Source: Pseudomonas versuta
GTDB taxonomy: Bacteria > Pseudomonadota > Gammaproteobacteria > Pseudomonadales > Pseudomonadaceae
Assembly: GCF_001294575.1 (NCBI RefSeq)
Contig: NZ_CP012676.1
Location: forward strand, 1,550,001 to 1,614,000
DNA length: 64,000 nucleotides
Direction of reading: 5' to 3'
Notes under the pieces: generated by a model
Told to the model about the DNA's origin: nothing
Database searches by the model: none
What the model saw: only the letters and a program-made list of their open reading frames with translations
Shown: piece after piece, positions 17,188 through 25,489 of the stretch
Layout: every line of letters starts with the position of its first letter
Numbering within the stretch: the stretch's first letter is position 1
Position numbers and translations under genes: made by a program

Positions 17188-18183
17188 TTAATGCACCGCA
17201 ACCTGTTTGCGTTCGCCAATGGGTGAAACCCCGAACAGGCGGCTGTAGCACTTGGAAAAATGCGCGGCCGAGACAAACCCGCAGGCCAGGGCGATATCGC
17301 GGACCTGGGATTCGCTGCGCAGCAACAGGCTGCGGGCCCGGGCCAGGCGCAGTTCGAGGTAGTACTGGCTTGGCGTACGCTGCAAGTGCTTGTGAAACAG
17401 GCGCTCCAGTTGGCGCACCGACACTTCGTTCAAGCGCGCCAGATCCTCAAGGCTCACCGGTTCTTCAAGGTTGGCTTCCATGATGGCGACTACCTGGCTG
17501 AGCTTGGGCTGTGAGGTGCCAAGCTTTTGCCGCAGCGGCACGCGCTGTTGCTCCTGGGCACCACGGGCGCGATCGCATAGCAGCAGTTCGGCGGCATGGG
17601 CTGCAATCTCCCGGCCGCCCGGTTCGCGGGCAATCAATTGCAGGGTCATGTCCATCGACGCCACGCCGCCCGAGCAGGTGTAGCGATCACGATCCAGTTC
17701 GAACAGCTGGTTGGAGATGATGATGCCCGGGAAGTGGTCCTTGAGGGTTTCAATGTCTTCCCAGTGGATGGTGCAGCGATAACCCTTGAGCAGACCCGCA
17801 CGGGCCAGCCAGTAACTGCCGGTGCAAATGCCGCCCAGTGCCACCTGCTCATGGGCCAGCTTGCGCAGCCAGTTGAGCACGGGCCGGCTGCTGAGGTGGG
17901 ACACGATGGGGTTGGAACCGACCACCAGCAGAATATCCAGTTTCGGGGTGTCGCCAACGGCATGGTCGGGGAGGATGCGCATGCCGTTGCTGGCGATGAC
18001 CGGGTCCATGTTCGGGGCAATGATCACACTGCGAAACATCTCGCGCCGCGCCGCCATATTGGCCATGCGCAGGGTCTCGATGGCCGAGGCAAAACCGATG
18101 GTGGTGAAGTTTGGTATCACCAAAAAGCCCACGGTTTTCACTGTGGGCTGATTGATGGTTGATGCTGTTACTGGTGTAGCCAT
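17188..18183 (-). CDS. GlxA-family AraC-type transcriptional regulator
   Basis: A 331-residue regulator with an N-terminal DJ-1/PfpI-like (class I glutamine amidotransferase-like) domain (about residues 18-195) and a C-terminal AraC/XylS double helix-turn-helix (about 230-325). Visible motifs include GFLVIPNFTTIGFASAIETL, the nucleophile-elbow-like GGICTGSYWLARAGLL, and the AraC stretch SVRQLERLFHKHLQRTPSQY with IALACGFVSAAHFSKCY. This architecture is shared with Pseudomonas regulators of glycine betaine, carnitine, sarcosine and arginine use (GbdR, CdhR, SouR, ArgR), so sensing of creatine or sarcosine and activation of the creatinase and transporter genes is likely but inferred. A good ribosome-binding site (AAGGAGGAAC) precedes ATG 18183. 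Confidence 0.93.
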   Translation of the reverse strand: MATPVTASTINQPTVKTVGFLVIPNFTTIGFASAIETLRMANMAARREMFRSVIIAPNMDPVIASNGMRILPDHAVGDTPKLDILLVVGSNPIVSHLSSRPVLNWLRKLAHEQVALGGICTGSYWLARAGLLKGYRCTIHWEDIETLKDHFPGIIISNQLFELDRDRYTCSGGVASMDMTLQLIAREPGGREIAAHAAELLLCDRARGAQEQQRVPLRQKLGTSQPKLSQVVAIMEANLEEPVSLEDLARLNEVSVRQLERLFHKHLQRTPSQYYLELRLARARSLLLRSESQVRDIALACGFVSAAHFSKCYSRLFGVSPIGERKQVAVH

Positions 18184-18327
18184 CCTCAGGTTCCTCCTTA
18201 TGCTCCGGGACGCGTCTGGCGTCGGGGTTCACACGGTTCATTACAGCCGGGGGGACGTTCAGCCCCGGGTATGAACCATGCTTTGCAAGCGAAGGAAGCA
18301 TTTGTTATGCCAGTGATTAACCGCTGG

Positions 18328-19302
18328 TTATTCAGGCAGATATTTATCGCTGACATAGCCTGAATAGTCCGGCAATACGCTTTCGATCTTGCCTTGCTCC
18401 TTCAGGAACAGGGCCGTCTGGGCGATGTCTTTGGCGGTGCCACCGCCCAGCAGTTGCGGGGATTTTTGCTCTGCGGTTGAAGGAAAGTGCGCGCCATGGA
18501 GCAGTTCCGGGATGTCGGCGGCATTGGCACCGGTCAGTGCGGCGATTTTCCGTACCTGATCCGAATCTGCAGTCCAGGCGGCCTGGTTAGCGTTGTAGTC
18601 GGCAATGGCATCCAGGCTGACTTTGGCGAACTTCTCCACGATTTCCGGGTGCTTTTCGGCAAAGTCCTTGCGCGCTACCCATACTTCAAAGGTGGGTGCG
18701 CCCCATTCGCTGACCTGGCCCGCGTCGGTCAGTATTTTCCCGGTTTTGCGGATCTCCCCCAGTGCAGGTGACCAGGTGAAGGCGCCGTCAATATCGCCGC
18801 GTTTCCAGGCTGCGGTAATTTGCGCCGGGCTGAGGTTAACCACTTTCACCTGTTGCGGGCTCAGGCCCCAGTGTTTCAACGCCCCCAGCAGGCTGTAGTG
18901 GGAGGTGGAGACAAACGGCGTGGCAATGGTTTTGCCGATCAGGTCTTCGGGCTCCTTGATCCCGCTGCCATCGCGCACTACCAGGGCTTCTGAACCTTTG
19001 ATTTGTGCAGTGACGATAAAGGTCACCAGCGGCACGTTGCGTGAGGCGCCAGCGGCCAGCGGGCTTGAGCCCAGATTACCGATTTGCAGGTCGCCGGAGG
19101 CCAGCGCGGCAACCACGGCTGGGCCCGAGTCGAAGCGTCGCCAGTCGATTTTCTGGCCAATGGCCTTGTCGTAGCGGCCTTCAGCCTGGGCCAGTTTGGT
19201 CGGGTCGATACCGGTGATATAGCCGATGGTCAGGTCGGCGGCTTGAGCGCCGAGGCTCAGGCCTGCGAGTGACAGGGCAACGAAAAGGGTGCGCAGGGAC
19301 AT
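18328..19302 (-). CDS. tauA: Taurine-type ABC transporter substrate-binding protein
   Basis: A 324-residue periplasmic binding protein with a clear signal peptide (MSLRTLFVALSLAGLSLGAQA, cleavage about residue 21). It matches the TauA/SsuA-like family (NitT/TauT): LTIGYITGIDPTKLAQAEG near the start, then DSGPAVVAALASGDLQIGNL, GSSPLAAGASRNVPLVTF, IATPFVSTSHYSLLGALKHW and WKRGDIDGAFTWSPALGEI. TauA binds taurine for the tauBC importer and the TauD dioxygenase, but none of those partners lies beside it; both neighbours have other functions. It is therefore an orphan that may use a permease encoded elsewhere. The gene symbol reflects similarity only; other sulfonates or amino compounds are possible. 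Confidence 0.87.
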   Translation of the reverse strand: MSLRTLFVALSLAGLSLGAQAADLTIGYITGIDPTKLAQAEGRYDKAIGQKIDWRRFDSGPAVVAALASGDLQIGNLGSSPLAAGASRNVPLVTFIVTAQIKGSEALVVRDGSGIKEPEDLIGKTIATPFVSTSHYSLLGALKHWGLSPQQVKVVNLSPAQITAAWKRGDIDGAFTWSPALGEIRKTGKILTDAGQVSEWGAPTFEVWVARKDFAEKHPEIVEKFAKVSLDAIADYNANQAAWTADSDQVRKIAALTGANAADIPELLHGAHFPSTAEQKSPQLLGGGTAKDIAQTALFLKEQGKIESVLPDYSGYVSDKYLPE

Positions 19303-19572
19303 GGGCCGGACCTTGTTGTAATGGACTGAAAGTGAGGTTCAAGTAAAGCGCCGGCGGTCCGGTGGGCTGAATCTAAGTGCTTTAAATAAAAGGGGAAAAT
19401 ACCGTTTTGGAACTAGCTTAGAGCGTTGGCTCACACGGCCTGAAGGCCTGTGGCTGAGCCGGGTGGAACACCGCTGGTTGAAAACCGGCTACAACTGAGT
19501 GTGAGGCGTTCGTCACAAAAAACAGCAGGGCCGAGGGGAGCTACCCAGGCCGTTGCCTTAAAGGAATAACGC

Positions 19573-20508
19573 ATGGTTTTTACCCTTCCACGTATGGCGC
19601 TCGCCGGCCTGACACTGTTGTGCACGGTTCAGGCCCTGGCCATCGAGTCGCTAATGGCAGCTGACGCCGATCCGCTGCATGAAAATGCCTTGATCGAACG
19701 GGGTCTGTATGTGGCCCGGCTTGGCGACTGCATTGCCTGTCATACCGCCAAAGGCGGGGCTGTGCTGGCGGGCGGGCTGGAACTGAAAACCCCGATGGGC
19801 ACGATTTACTCCAGCAACATCACCCCTGATCGCGGGACCGGGATTGGCCAGTACAGCTTCGACGAATTTGACCTTGTCATGCGTCAAGGCATGACCCCTG
19901 CCGGCAAGAGTCTTTACCCGGTCATGCCGTATCCGTCCTACGCAAAGATGAGCCAGGACGATATGCGTGCCCTGTACGCCTATCTGATGCGGGGTGTGAC
20001 TGCTGTCAGGCAGGCGAACCTGGAGGCCGACATGCGTTTTCCGTTCAATCAGCGTTGGGGGCTGGCGCTGTGGAACCTGATGTTTGTCGATAGCCAGCCG
20101 TTCGTACCCGATCCCCAACGCAGCGTGCAGTTGAACCGCGGGGCCTATCTGGTACAGGGGCTGGGGCATTGTGGTTCGTGTCATACCCCGCGCGGGGCAG
20201 CTTTTCAGGAGAAGGCCATGAGCGATGCCGGCAGCAGCGGCAAATACTATCTGGCCGGGCAAACCGTTGAGGACTGGCGCGCCCTCAGCCTGCGCAACGT
20301 GTGGACCGTTGAAGACACCGTGCAATGGCTTAAAACCGGGAAAAACCGCTTTGCCACGGTATCGGGCAACATGGCCGAGGTGATTCATCCAAGTACCCGG
20401 CATTTCATTGACGCAGACCTCACGGCGATCGCCAGTTACCTGAAGTCACTGCCTGCGGGCAAGGACGACGTGCCAATGCGCGGCACGGTCGTTTCCGGCG
20501 CTCGATGA
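19573..20508 (+). CDS. Exported di-haem cytochrome c, short form
   Basis: A 311-residue c-type cytochrome with an N-terminal signal sequence (hydrophobic residues about 7-24) and two haem-binding sites, CIACH at residues 53-57 and CGSCH at 200-204. It resembles the cytochrome subunit of membrane alcohol, aldehyde and gluconate dehydrogenases (TPMGTIYSSNITPD, GIGQYSFDEFDLVMRQGMTP, DLTAIASYLKSLP), which normally has about 420-450 residues and a third haem domain after the SYLKSLP region. Here the protein stops about there, and the following DNA is a REP, with no trace of a third domain. No dehydrogenase subunit gene is adjacent. AAAGGA lies seven bases before ATG. It probably passes electrons from a periplasmic dehydrogenase to the respiratory chain. 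Confidence 0.9.
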   Translation: MVFTLPRMALAGLTLLCTVQALAIESLMAADADPLHENALIERGLYVARLGDCIACHTAKGGAVLAGGLELKTPMGTIYSSNITPDRGTGIGQYSFDEFDLVMRQGMTPAGKSLYPVMPYPSYAKMSQDDMRALYAYLMRGVTAVRQANLEADMRFPFNQRWGLALWNLMFVDSQPFVPDPQRSVQLNRGAYLVQGLGHCGSCHTPRGAAFQEKAMSDAGSSGKYYLAGQTVEDWRALSLRNVWTVEDTVQWLKTGKNRFATVSGNMAEVIHPSTRHFIDADLTAIASYLKSLPAGKDDVPMRGTVVSGAR

Positions 20509-20551
20509 ACGGCAGCCGTTGCCTGTGCCGCTACTGAGCCCAGTGATTTCC

Positions 20552-20610
20552 TGTAGGAGCGAGCTTGCTCGCGATCTGTTTAAAAGCTCGCGAGCAAGCT
20601 CGCTCCTACA
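20552..20610. repeat. REP palindrome (GTAGGAGCGAGC type)
   Basis: Inverted arms reading TGTAGGAGCGAGCTTGCTCG and its complement around a short AT-rich centre, between the converging cytochrome c and mrdA genes. It may act as a transcript end for both. Confidence 0.9.
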
Positions 20611-20657
20611 GAGATCCGGGCGTACCGGTTCGAGAGATCATTCAGGCATGAACTCGA

Positions 20658-22553
20658 TCACACATGCGGGTTTGGATGGGGCTTGACCTGCGGGCTGGCA
20701 TATTGCGGTTTGAGCACACCCTGATTGTCGAGCAGCCAGGCGTCCATCACTTTGCGCACTACCGGGCCTGCTACACGGCCACCGGCCTCGCCGTTTTCGA
20801 TCATTACCGAGATCACAATCTGCGGGTCTTCGGCCGGGGCGAAGCCGACAAACAAGGCGTTGTCGCGATTGCGTTCCGCAGTTTTCAGTCGGTTGTAGCG
20901 CTCGCCTTGCTTGATCGCCACCACTTGCGCGGTACCGCTTTTACCGGCAATCCGGTATTGCGCACCCTGGGCGGCCGCCCGGGCAATACCGCGCGGGTCG
21001 TGCATGACCAGCTGCATCGCATGGTTGACCTGGTCCCAGCCCCTGGGGTCATGCAGCACGATATTGGCGATCGGGTGCTCATCAACAGGCGGCGTACCGT
21101 CGATGGTTTTGGCCAGGTGCGGGCGGTTCCACACGCCTTTGTTGGCAATCAGCGCGGTGGCTTGTGCCAGTTGCAGGGGGGTGACCTGCATGTAGCCCTG
21201 GCCAATGCCCAGAATCACCGTTTCGCCGGGGAACCAGGCCTGGCGGCGGGTGCTGCGTTTCCATTCGCGGGACGGCATCAGGCCCGAGGATTCTTCAAAC
21301 ATGTCCAGTGAGACTTTCTGCCCCAGCCCGAACATCGCCATGTAGTCGTGCATGCGGTCGATGCCCAGTTTGGACGCCAGGTCATAAAAATAGGTGTCGT
21401 TGGAGCGCATGATCGCCGCGTTCAAATCCACCCAGCCGTCACCGCTGTGGTTCCAATTACGGTATTTGTGATCGACGTTGGGCAGCTGGAAATAACCGGG
21501 GTCGAATACCCGGGTAGAGGCCGAGATCACGCCACTGTCCAGACCTGCGATCGCGACTTCAGGTTTGATGGTCGAGCCCGGGGCATACAGGCCGCGCAAG
21601 GCACGATTGAACAGCGGCTTGTCGACTGAATCGCGCAACCCCGAGTAATCCTTTGAGCTGATGCCGGTGACGAAGAGGTTGGGGTCGAAGCTGGGTCTGC
21701 TGACCATCGCCAGCACTTCCCCGGTTTTCGGGTCCAGGGCGATGATTGAGCCGCGGCGGTCACCCAAGGCTTCCTCGGCGGCTTCCTGAAGTTTGATGTC
21801 CAGGCTCAGCACAATGTTTTTGCCGGCCACCGCATCGGTGTGGCGCAGCACCCGCATCACCCGGCCCTGAGCATTGGTCTCGACTTCTTCAAAGCCGACC
21901 TTGCCGTGCAGTTCAGGCTCGTAGAAGCGCTCGATGCCGGTTTTACCGATAGATTGCGTGCCGCGGTACTGGGTGGGATCGAGCTGTTTGGCTTCTTTCT
22001 CGTTGATTCGACCGACGTAGCCCACCGAGTGGGCAAAATGGTCGCCCTGGGGATAATGGCGCACGAACTGGGCTTCGACATCGATGCCCGGCAGGCGGAA
22101 CTGATTGACCGCCAGCAGGGCGATCTGTTCTTCGCTCAATTCATACAGCAGGGTCGAAGGGTCGAACGGGTGGCGAGCCTGCTTCATTGATTTGGCGAAG
22201 ACCGCGCGGTCTTCTTCCGGCAAATGCAGGATGCTCATGACCGAGTCCAGCACTTTGGCGGTATCGCCGGCACGTTCGCGGGTGATGGTCATGTTGAAGC
22301 TGGGCTGGTTGTCGGCCAGCAGCACGCCGTTGCGGTCGTAGATAAAGCCGCGTTCCGGGGGGATTGGCAGCACGTGCACCCGGTTGTTCTCGGACACCGT
22401 CGAGTTGTAGTCAAATTCGGTGACTTGCAAAAAGTACATTCGCCCAATCAGGGTGCAACTGACCGTCAGCACCAGCAGGGCGCAGGCGATCAGGCGTTTA
22501 TTGACCAGACGCTTCTCGGTTTCGTGATCTTTAAGAGGGATCGGCTCGGGCAT
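20658..22553 (-). CDS. mrdA: Penicillin-binding protein 2 (peptidoglycan transpeptidase)
   Basis: A 631-residue class B PBP of the MrdA type, the transpeptidase of the elongasome that cross-links side-wall peptidoglycan. A short cytoplasmic tail is followed by one TM (about residues 20-42), the pedestal domain with RGFIYDRNGVLLADNQPSF, and the transpeptidase domain. The three active-site motifs are present: STIK at 327-330 (nucleophile Ser327), SND at 384-386 and KSGT at 538-541. The gene stands alone, without rodA, rlpA or the lipoate genes that surround the usual mrdA in pseudomonads, so this may be a second copy; that is inference. Length and motifs suggest a fully active enzyme. Confidence 0.95.
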   Translation of the reverse strand: MPEPIPLKDHETEKRLVNKRLIACALLVLTVSCTLIGRMYFLQVTEFDYNSTVSENNRVHVLPIPPERGFIYDRNGVLLADNQPSFNMTITRERAGDTAKVLDSVMSILHLPEEDRAVFAKSMKQARHPFDPSTLLYELSEEQIALLAVNQFRLPGIDVEAQFVRHYPQGDHFAHSVGYVGRINEKEAKQLDPTQYRGTQSIGKTGIERFYEPELHGKVGFEEVETNAQGRVMRVLRHTDAVAGKNIVLSLDIKLQEAAEEALGDRRGSIIALDPKTGEVLAMVSRPSFDPNLFVTGISSKDYSGLRDSVDKPLFNRALRGLYAPGSTIKPEVAIAGLDSGVISASTRVFDPGYFQLPNVDHKYRNWNHSGDGWVDLNAAIMRSNDTYFYDLASKLGIDRMHDYMAMFGLGQKVSLDMFEESSGLMPSREWKRSTRRQAWFPGETVILGIGQGYMQVTPLQLAQATALIANKGVWNRPHLAKTIDGTPPVDEHPIANIVLHDPRGWDQVNHAMQLVMHDPRGIARAAAQGAQYRIAGKSGTAQVVAIKQGERYNRLKTAERNRDNALFVGFAPAEDPQIVISVMIENGEAGGRVAGPVVRKVMDAWLLDNQGVLKPQYASPQVKPHPNPHV

Positions 22554-22748
22554 TTCTGGGGCGTCTCACGTCAGTAAACACAAAGCAGCGGCCAGCGGGT
22601 CGTTAGCTGGCTACGAAAGTCGGCGCACACCTTACCAAGAAGCCGGGTGTCGAGTCGGTTTATTGGTCGACTGGCATGCGAAAACCGACAGGCTGCTCGG
22701 GGAAGCAGGTGCTGTAAACTGGCTTCCTTTTGCATGGAATCTGCATTG

Positions 22749-23672
22749 ATGCTGCCCTTGATTGACTGGCACCCCCGAGCCACGTTGCAGCCTGTGGACT
22801 TTGACTGGCTGCAGCGGGCCGGGGTCGAGGTGGCGGTGCTGCGTCTGGACCGGATTGATCCGCTGATCAGCGGCAACAAGTGGTTCAAACTCACCGGGTA
22901 TCTGCAGGCGGCGCACTCTGCAGGGGCCCAAGGCCTGATCAGTCTGGGCGGTGCCCACTCCAACCATCTGCATGCCCTGGCGGCGGCAGGCAAGCGCTTT
23001 GGTTTCGCGACGGTGGGCCTGTTGCGCGGGCATCCCCAGCAAACCCCGACCACCCTCGATCTTGAGCGCTTTGGCATGCAGTTGCACTGGCTAGGGTTTG
23101 CCGGGTACCGGGCGCGGCATGCCCCGGGTTTCTGGGAGCCCTGGCAGGCGCAGTATCCGCTGCTGCATAAAGTGCCCGAAGGCGGCGGGGGACTGGCAGG
23201 TGCAGCGGGCTGCATGCCACTGGTGACGCAGGTGCGCGAGCAGTTAAATGCCCTGGGTTGGGACGATTATGACGGCTGGTGGCTGGCTGCCGGCACGGGC
23301 ACTACGCTGGCCGGGCTGGTACTGGGCGAAGACCCGCAGCGAACGGTTTTTGGCGCACTGGCGGTGCCGGATGACCATGGAGTGGCACCGCAGGTAGAGC
23401 AGATTTTGTGGGCGGCCGGCCGGGTGCAGCGCAGTTTTGAACTGATAGATGCCAGTCGCGGTGGTTTTGCCAAAGTCGATGAGGGGTTGCTGAACTTTAT
23501 CCGCGACAGCGAAGCGGCCAGCGACTTGCCGCTGGAGCCGTTGTACACCGGCAAGGCGTTGATGGCGCTCAAGCAGGCAGTGGAGGCGGGGCGTTTTACC
23601 CCAGGTCAGCGACTGGTGTTTGTGCACACCGGCGGCTTGCAAGGCCGCCGGGGGTTTGAAGCCCTGCAGTAG
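22749..23672 (+). CDS. D-cysteine desulfhydrase/ACC deaminase-family PLP enzyme
   Basis: A 307-residue pyridoxal-phosphate enzyme of fold type II, in the ACC deaminase/D-cysteine desulfhydrase family. The cofactor Lys is in ISGNKWFKLTGYL, followed by LISLGGAHSNHLHALAAAGK (phosphate and substrate loop) and later AAGTGTTLAGLVLG and FVHTGGLQGRRGF. Without the diagnostic residues of true ACC deaminase being testable here, D-cysteine desulfhydrase (D-cysteine to pyruvate, sulfide and ammonia) or a broader activity is more likely. The start is uncertain: ATG 22749 gives the usual short N-terminus MLPLIDWHPRA, and ATG 22734 adds five residues. Neither has a strong ribosome-binding site. It is transcribed divergently from mrdA. 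Confidence 0.87.
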   Translation: MLPLIDWHPRATLQPVDFDWLQRAGVEVAVLRLDRIDPLISGNKWFKLTGYLQAAHSAGAQGLISLGGAHSNHLHALAAAGKRFGFATVGLLRGHPQQTPTTLDLERFGMQLHWLGFAGYRARHAPGFWEPWQAQYPLLHKVPEGGGGLAGAAGCMPLVTQVREQLNALGWDDYDGWWLAAGTGTTLAGLVLGEDPQRTVFGALAVPDDHGVAPQVEQILWAAGRVQRSFELIDASRGGFAKVDEGLLNFIRDSEAASDLPLEPLYTGKALMALKQAVEAGRFTPGQRLVFVHTGGLQGRRGFEALQ

Positions 23673-23702
23673 GAGCGCACACGTCTGGTGCCGGACCATT
23701 AC

Positions 23703-23758
23703 TGTAGGAGCGAGCTCTTCAATGACGAAGAGCTCGCGAGGCAAGCTCGCTCCTACAG
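23703..23758. repeat. REP palindrome, asymmetric variant
   Basis: Outer arms TGTAGGAGCGAGCT and its complement with an inner stem GAGCTCTTC/GAAGAGCTC. The right arm carries GCGAGGCAAGC, an extra G relative to the common GCGAGCAAGC. It is followed by a short GTTCACA tandem repeat (23757-23780) and lies between converging genes. Confidence 0.85.
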
Positions 23759-23784
23759 TTCACAGTTCACAGTTCACAGCTGGT

Positions 23785-24333
23785 TTAGCCGCGGCGGGGC
23801 AGCATGCGCAACAGGGTGTTGTCCTTGATCAGGTAGTGGTGCGCCAGGCCCGCCAAGGCGTGCAAACCTATCAGCCAGTAACCGATGGTGCCGCCCAGTT
23901 CATGCCACTCCTTGATTTGCTTGGCGAAGTCCACGTCTTTGGCGGTCAGCGGTGGCAGGTCGAAACCATAGAAAAACACCGATTTGCCGTTGTTGCTCAA
24001 AATCAGATAACCCAGCACCGGCATCGCGATCATGAACAGGTACAGCGCCCAGTGCATCAGGGTGGCGAGGGCTGTTTGCCAGGCCGGCGGCGTCGGGGTG
24101 ATTTTCGGTGCAACCCCCAGGGTTCGGGCCAGCAACCGCAGCCACACCAGCACAAATACCGTGAGGCCGAGCATGAAGTGCGCGTCTTTCATCAGATTGC
24201 GGCCATCGCTGTCTTTGGGGAATATCCCGCGAAACTCGATGGCGGCATAAATCAGTACAAACAACAGCACCATGAGCCAGTGCAGGGCGATGGACATTCG
24301 ACTGTAGTGATCGGCGGTGCTTTTCCAGGACAT
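23785..24333 (-). CDS. Cytochrome b561
   Basis: A 182-residue integral membrane di-haem cytochrome of the bacterial b561 (YodB/CybB) family with four TM helices. Haem-ligand histidines lie in the expected helices: SIALHWLMVLLFVLIYAA, MKDAHFMLGLTVFVLVWLRL, ALATLMHWALYLFMIAM and WLIGLHALAGLAHHYLI. CybB oxidises ubiquinol and passes electrons to superoxide or to partner proteins. It stands alone between two convergent/divergent neighbours. A second, unrelated-operon b561 occurs at 40801 in the peroxidase cluster. Confidence 0.92.
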   Translation of the reverse strand: MSWKSTADHYSRMSIALHWLMVLLFVLIYAAIEFRGIFPKDSDGRNLMKDAHFMLGLTVFVLVWLRLLARTLGVAPKITPTPPAWQTALATLMHWALYLFMIAMPVLGYLILSNNGKSVFFYGFDLPPLTAKDVDFAKQIKEWHELGGTIGYWLIGLHALAGLAHHYLIKDNTLLRMLPRRG

Positions 24334-24428
24334 GGTGTTTCCTCACAGTTCAGGTCTTAAACCTCCGTTCTAGTTCGACGGAGTGGCTTTACTTTAAACG
24401 GGTTGTGCCAGCTTGCACTTGTGATGTG

Positions 24429-25385
24429 TCAGTTTTCCGGGGTTCCCGGCACATTTGGCCAAAGATCGGCCACCAGAAACAGCCGTTCGGCTTCTTCCCA
24501 GTCGCCCCGGGCGTTTTCTGTCAGGCGTACCATCAGTTGGGCAGGGGCTTGCGGGTGCAGTTCTTCAAGCCAGACCTGCAGCTGTTGCGCGCTCCATAAC
24601 CTTTGCGGGTCATAGTGCGCCGGGGCAAGCCAGGCATGCCGGGGCAACGGTTGCCAGCAACCGGGTGCGCTTTGCCGGATAAAAGCAGGCCAGTCACTTT
24701 GATGCAGCCATCTGCCGCGCAAGTGCTGCGGGTTGGCGCCGGCCGGTGATTGCGACAGACCGGGCCATGGATAGAGCAGGTAACCGCCCAGCCACATGTG
24801 GGCGCTGAAGGTCTGTACGTCCAGCCCGGCGAGAATCTCGCGGCTTTCAGGGCGCTGCGACATGGGCAGCTGGTGCTGGCTGAAATGCTTGAGCTTGCGG
24901 TCCAGCCGGTCATTGCTGCCGGGGCCCAGCCACTGCGCAGGGTCTCTGCCATCACCTTGCTGCGGGCCCAGGTAGAGCTTGATCGCCAGCTCCAGGTGAT
25001 GCACGCCCTCGCGATCACGCAGCACCATGTCCAGTTCGCCCAGGGTGTGCCCGCCCAGGCGGATCGGCAGGTTGGCGGCGATCAGTTCGACCCCGGGTGC
25101 ATGCTCCACGGCAAACTGCCAGAGCCGTTCGTAATAACGGCCCAGGCGCCGGGTGGTAGCCAGGGCCAGCCACTGCTGCAAGGGTTCGCTGTTGCTGTCC
25201 AGTGCCCGCAGCCAGTGTTCCAGTTGTTCAGGGGCCTGGACCCAGTCACTGCCGGCAAGGGGATGACGCTGCGGCCAGGGTGTCTGTTCGAGCATGGGCG
25301 GGGCGAGAATCACCCACGCCAGATCACGCACCTCGGGGTGACGCAATTGGCGGGGCAGGTTGAGCAAGTCGGGGAAGAGGATCAT
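24429..25385 (-). CDS. DUF1853 family protein
   Basis: A 318-residue protein of the DUF1853 family; no biochemical function is established for the family. The conserved start [20 protein letters not shown] and the central [25 protein letters not shown] are visible. The latter, with E-x-D and E-x-K spacing, resembles a PD-(D/E)XK nuclease core, so a nuclease fold is possible; that is inference. ATG 25385 gives the usual start MILFPDL; an upstream in-frame extension to 25466 has no support. It is transcribed divergently from nadK, with about 105 bases between the two starts. Confidence 0.82.
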   Translation of the reverse strand: MILFPDLLNLPRQLRHPEVRDLAWVILAPPMLEQTPWPQRHPLAGSDWVQAPEQLEHWLRALDSNSEPLQQWLALATTRRLGRYYERLWQFAVEHAPGVELIAANLPIRLGGHTLGELDMVLRDREGVHHLELAIKLYLGPQQGDGRDPAQWLGPGSNDRLDRKLKHFSQHQLPMSQRPESREILAGLDVQTFSAHMWLGGYLLYPWPGLSQSPAGANPQHLRGRWLHQSDWPAFIRQSAPGCWQPLPRHAWLAPAHYDPQRLWSAQQLQVWLEELHPQAPAQLMVRLTENARGDWEEAERLFLVADLWPNVPGTPEN

Positions 25386-25489
25386 TGTGCGAGCATAGCT
25401 GTTTGCACACTGACTGAAAGGGTTTTGTCTATCGTCCCGTTTCGCCCATAATCGCTGTTTTCGCACGCCTAGAACCTTGCAGGAGCCTC

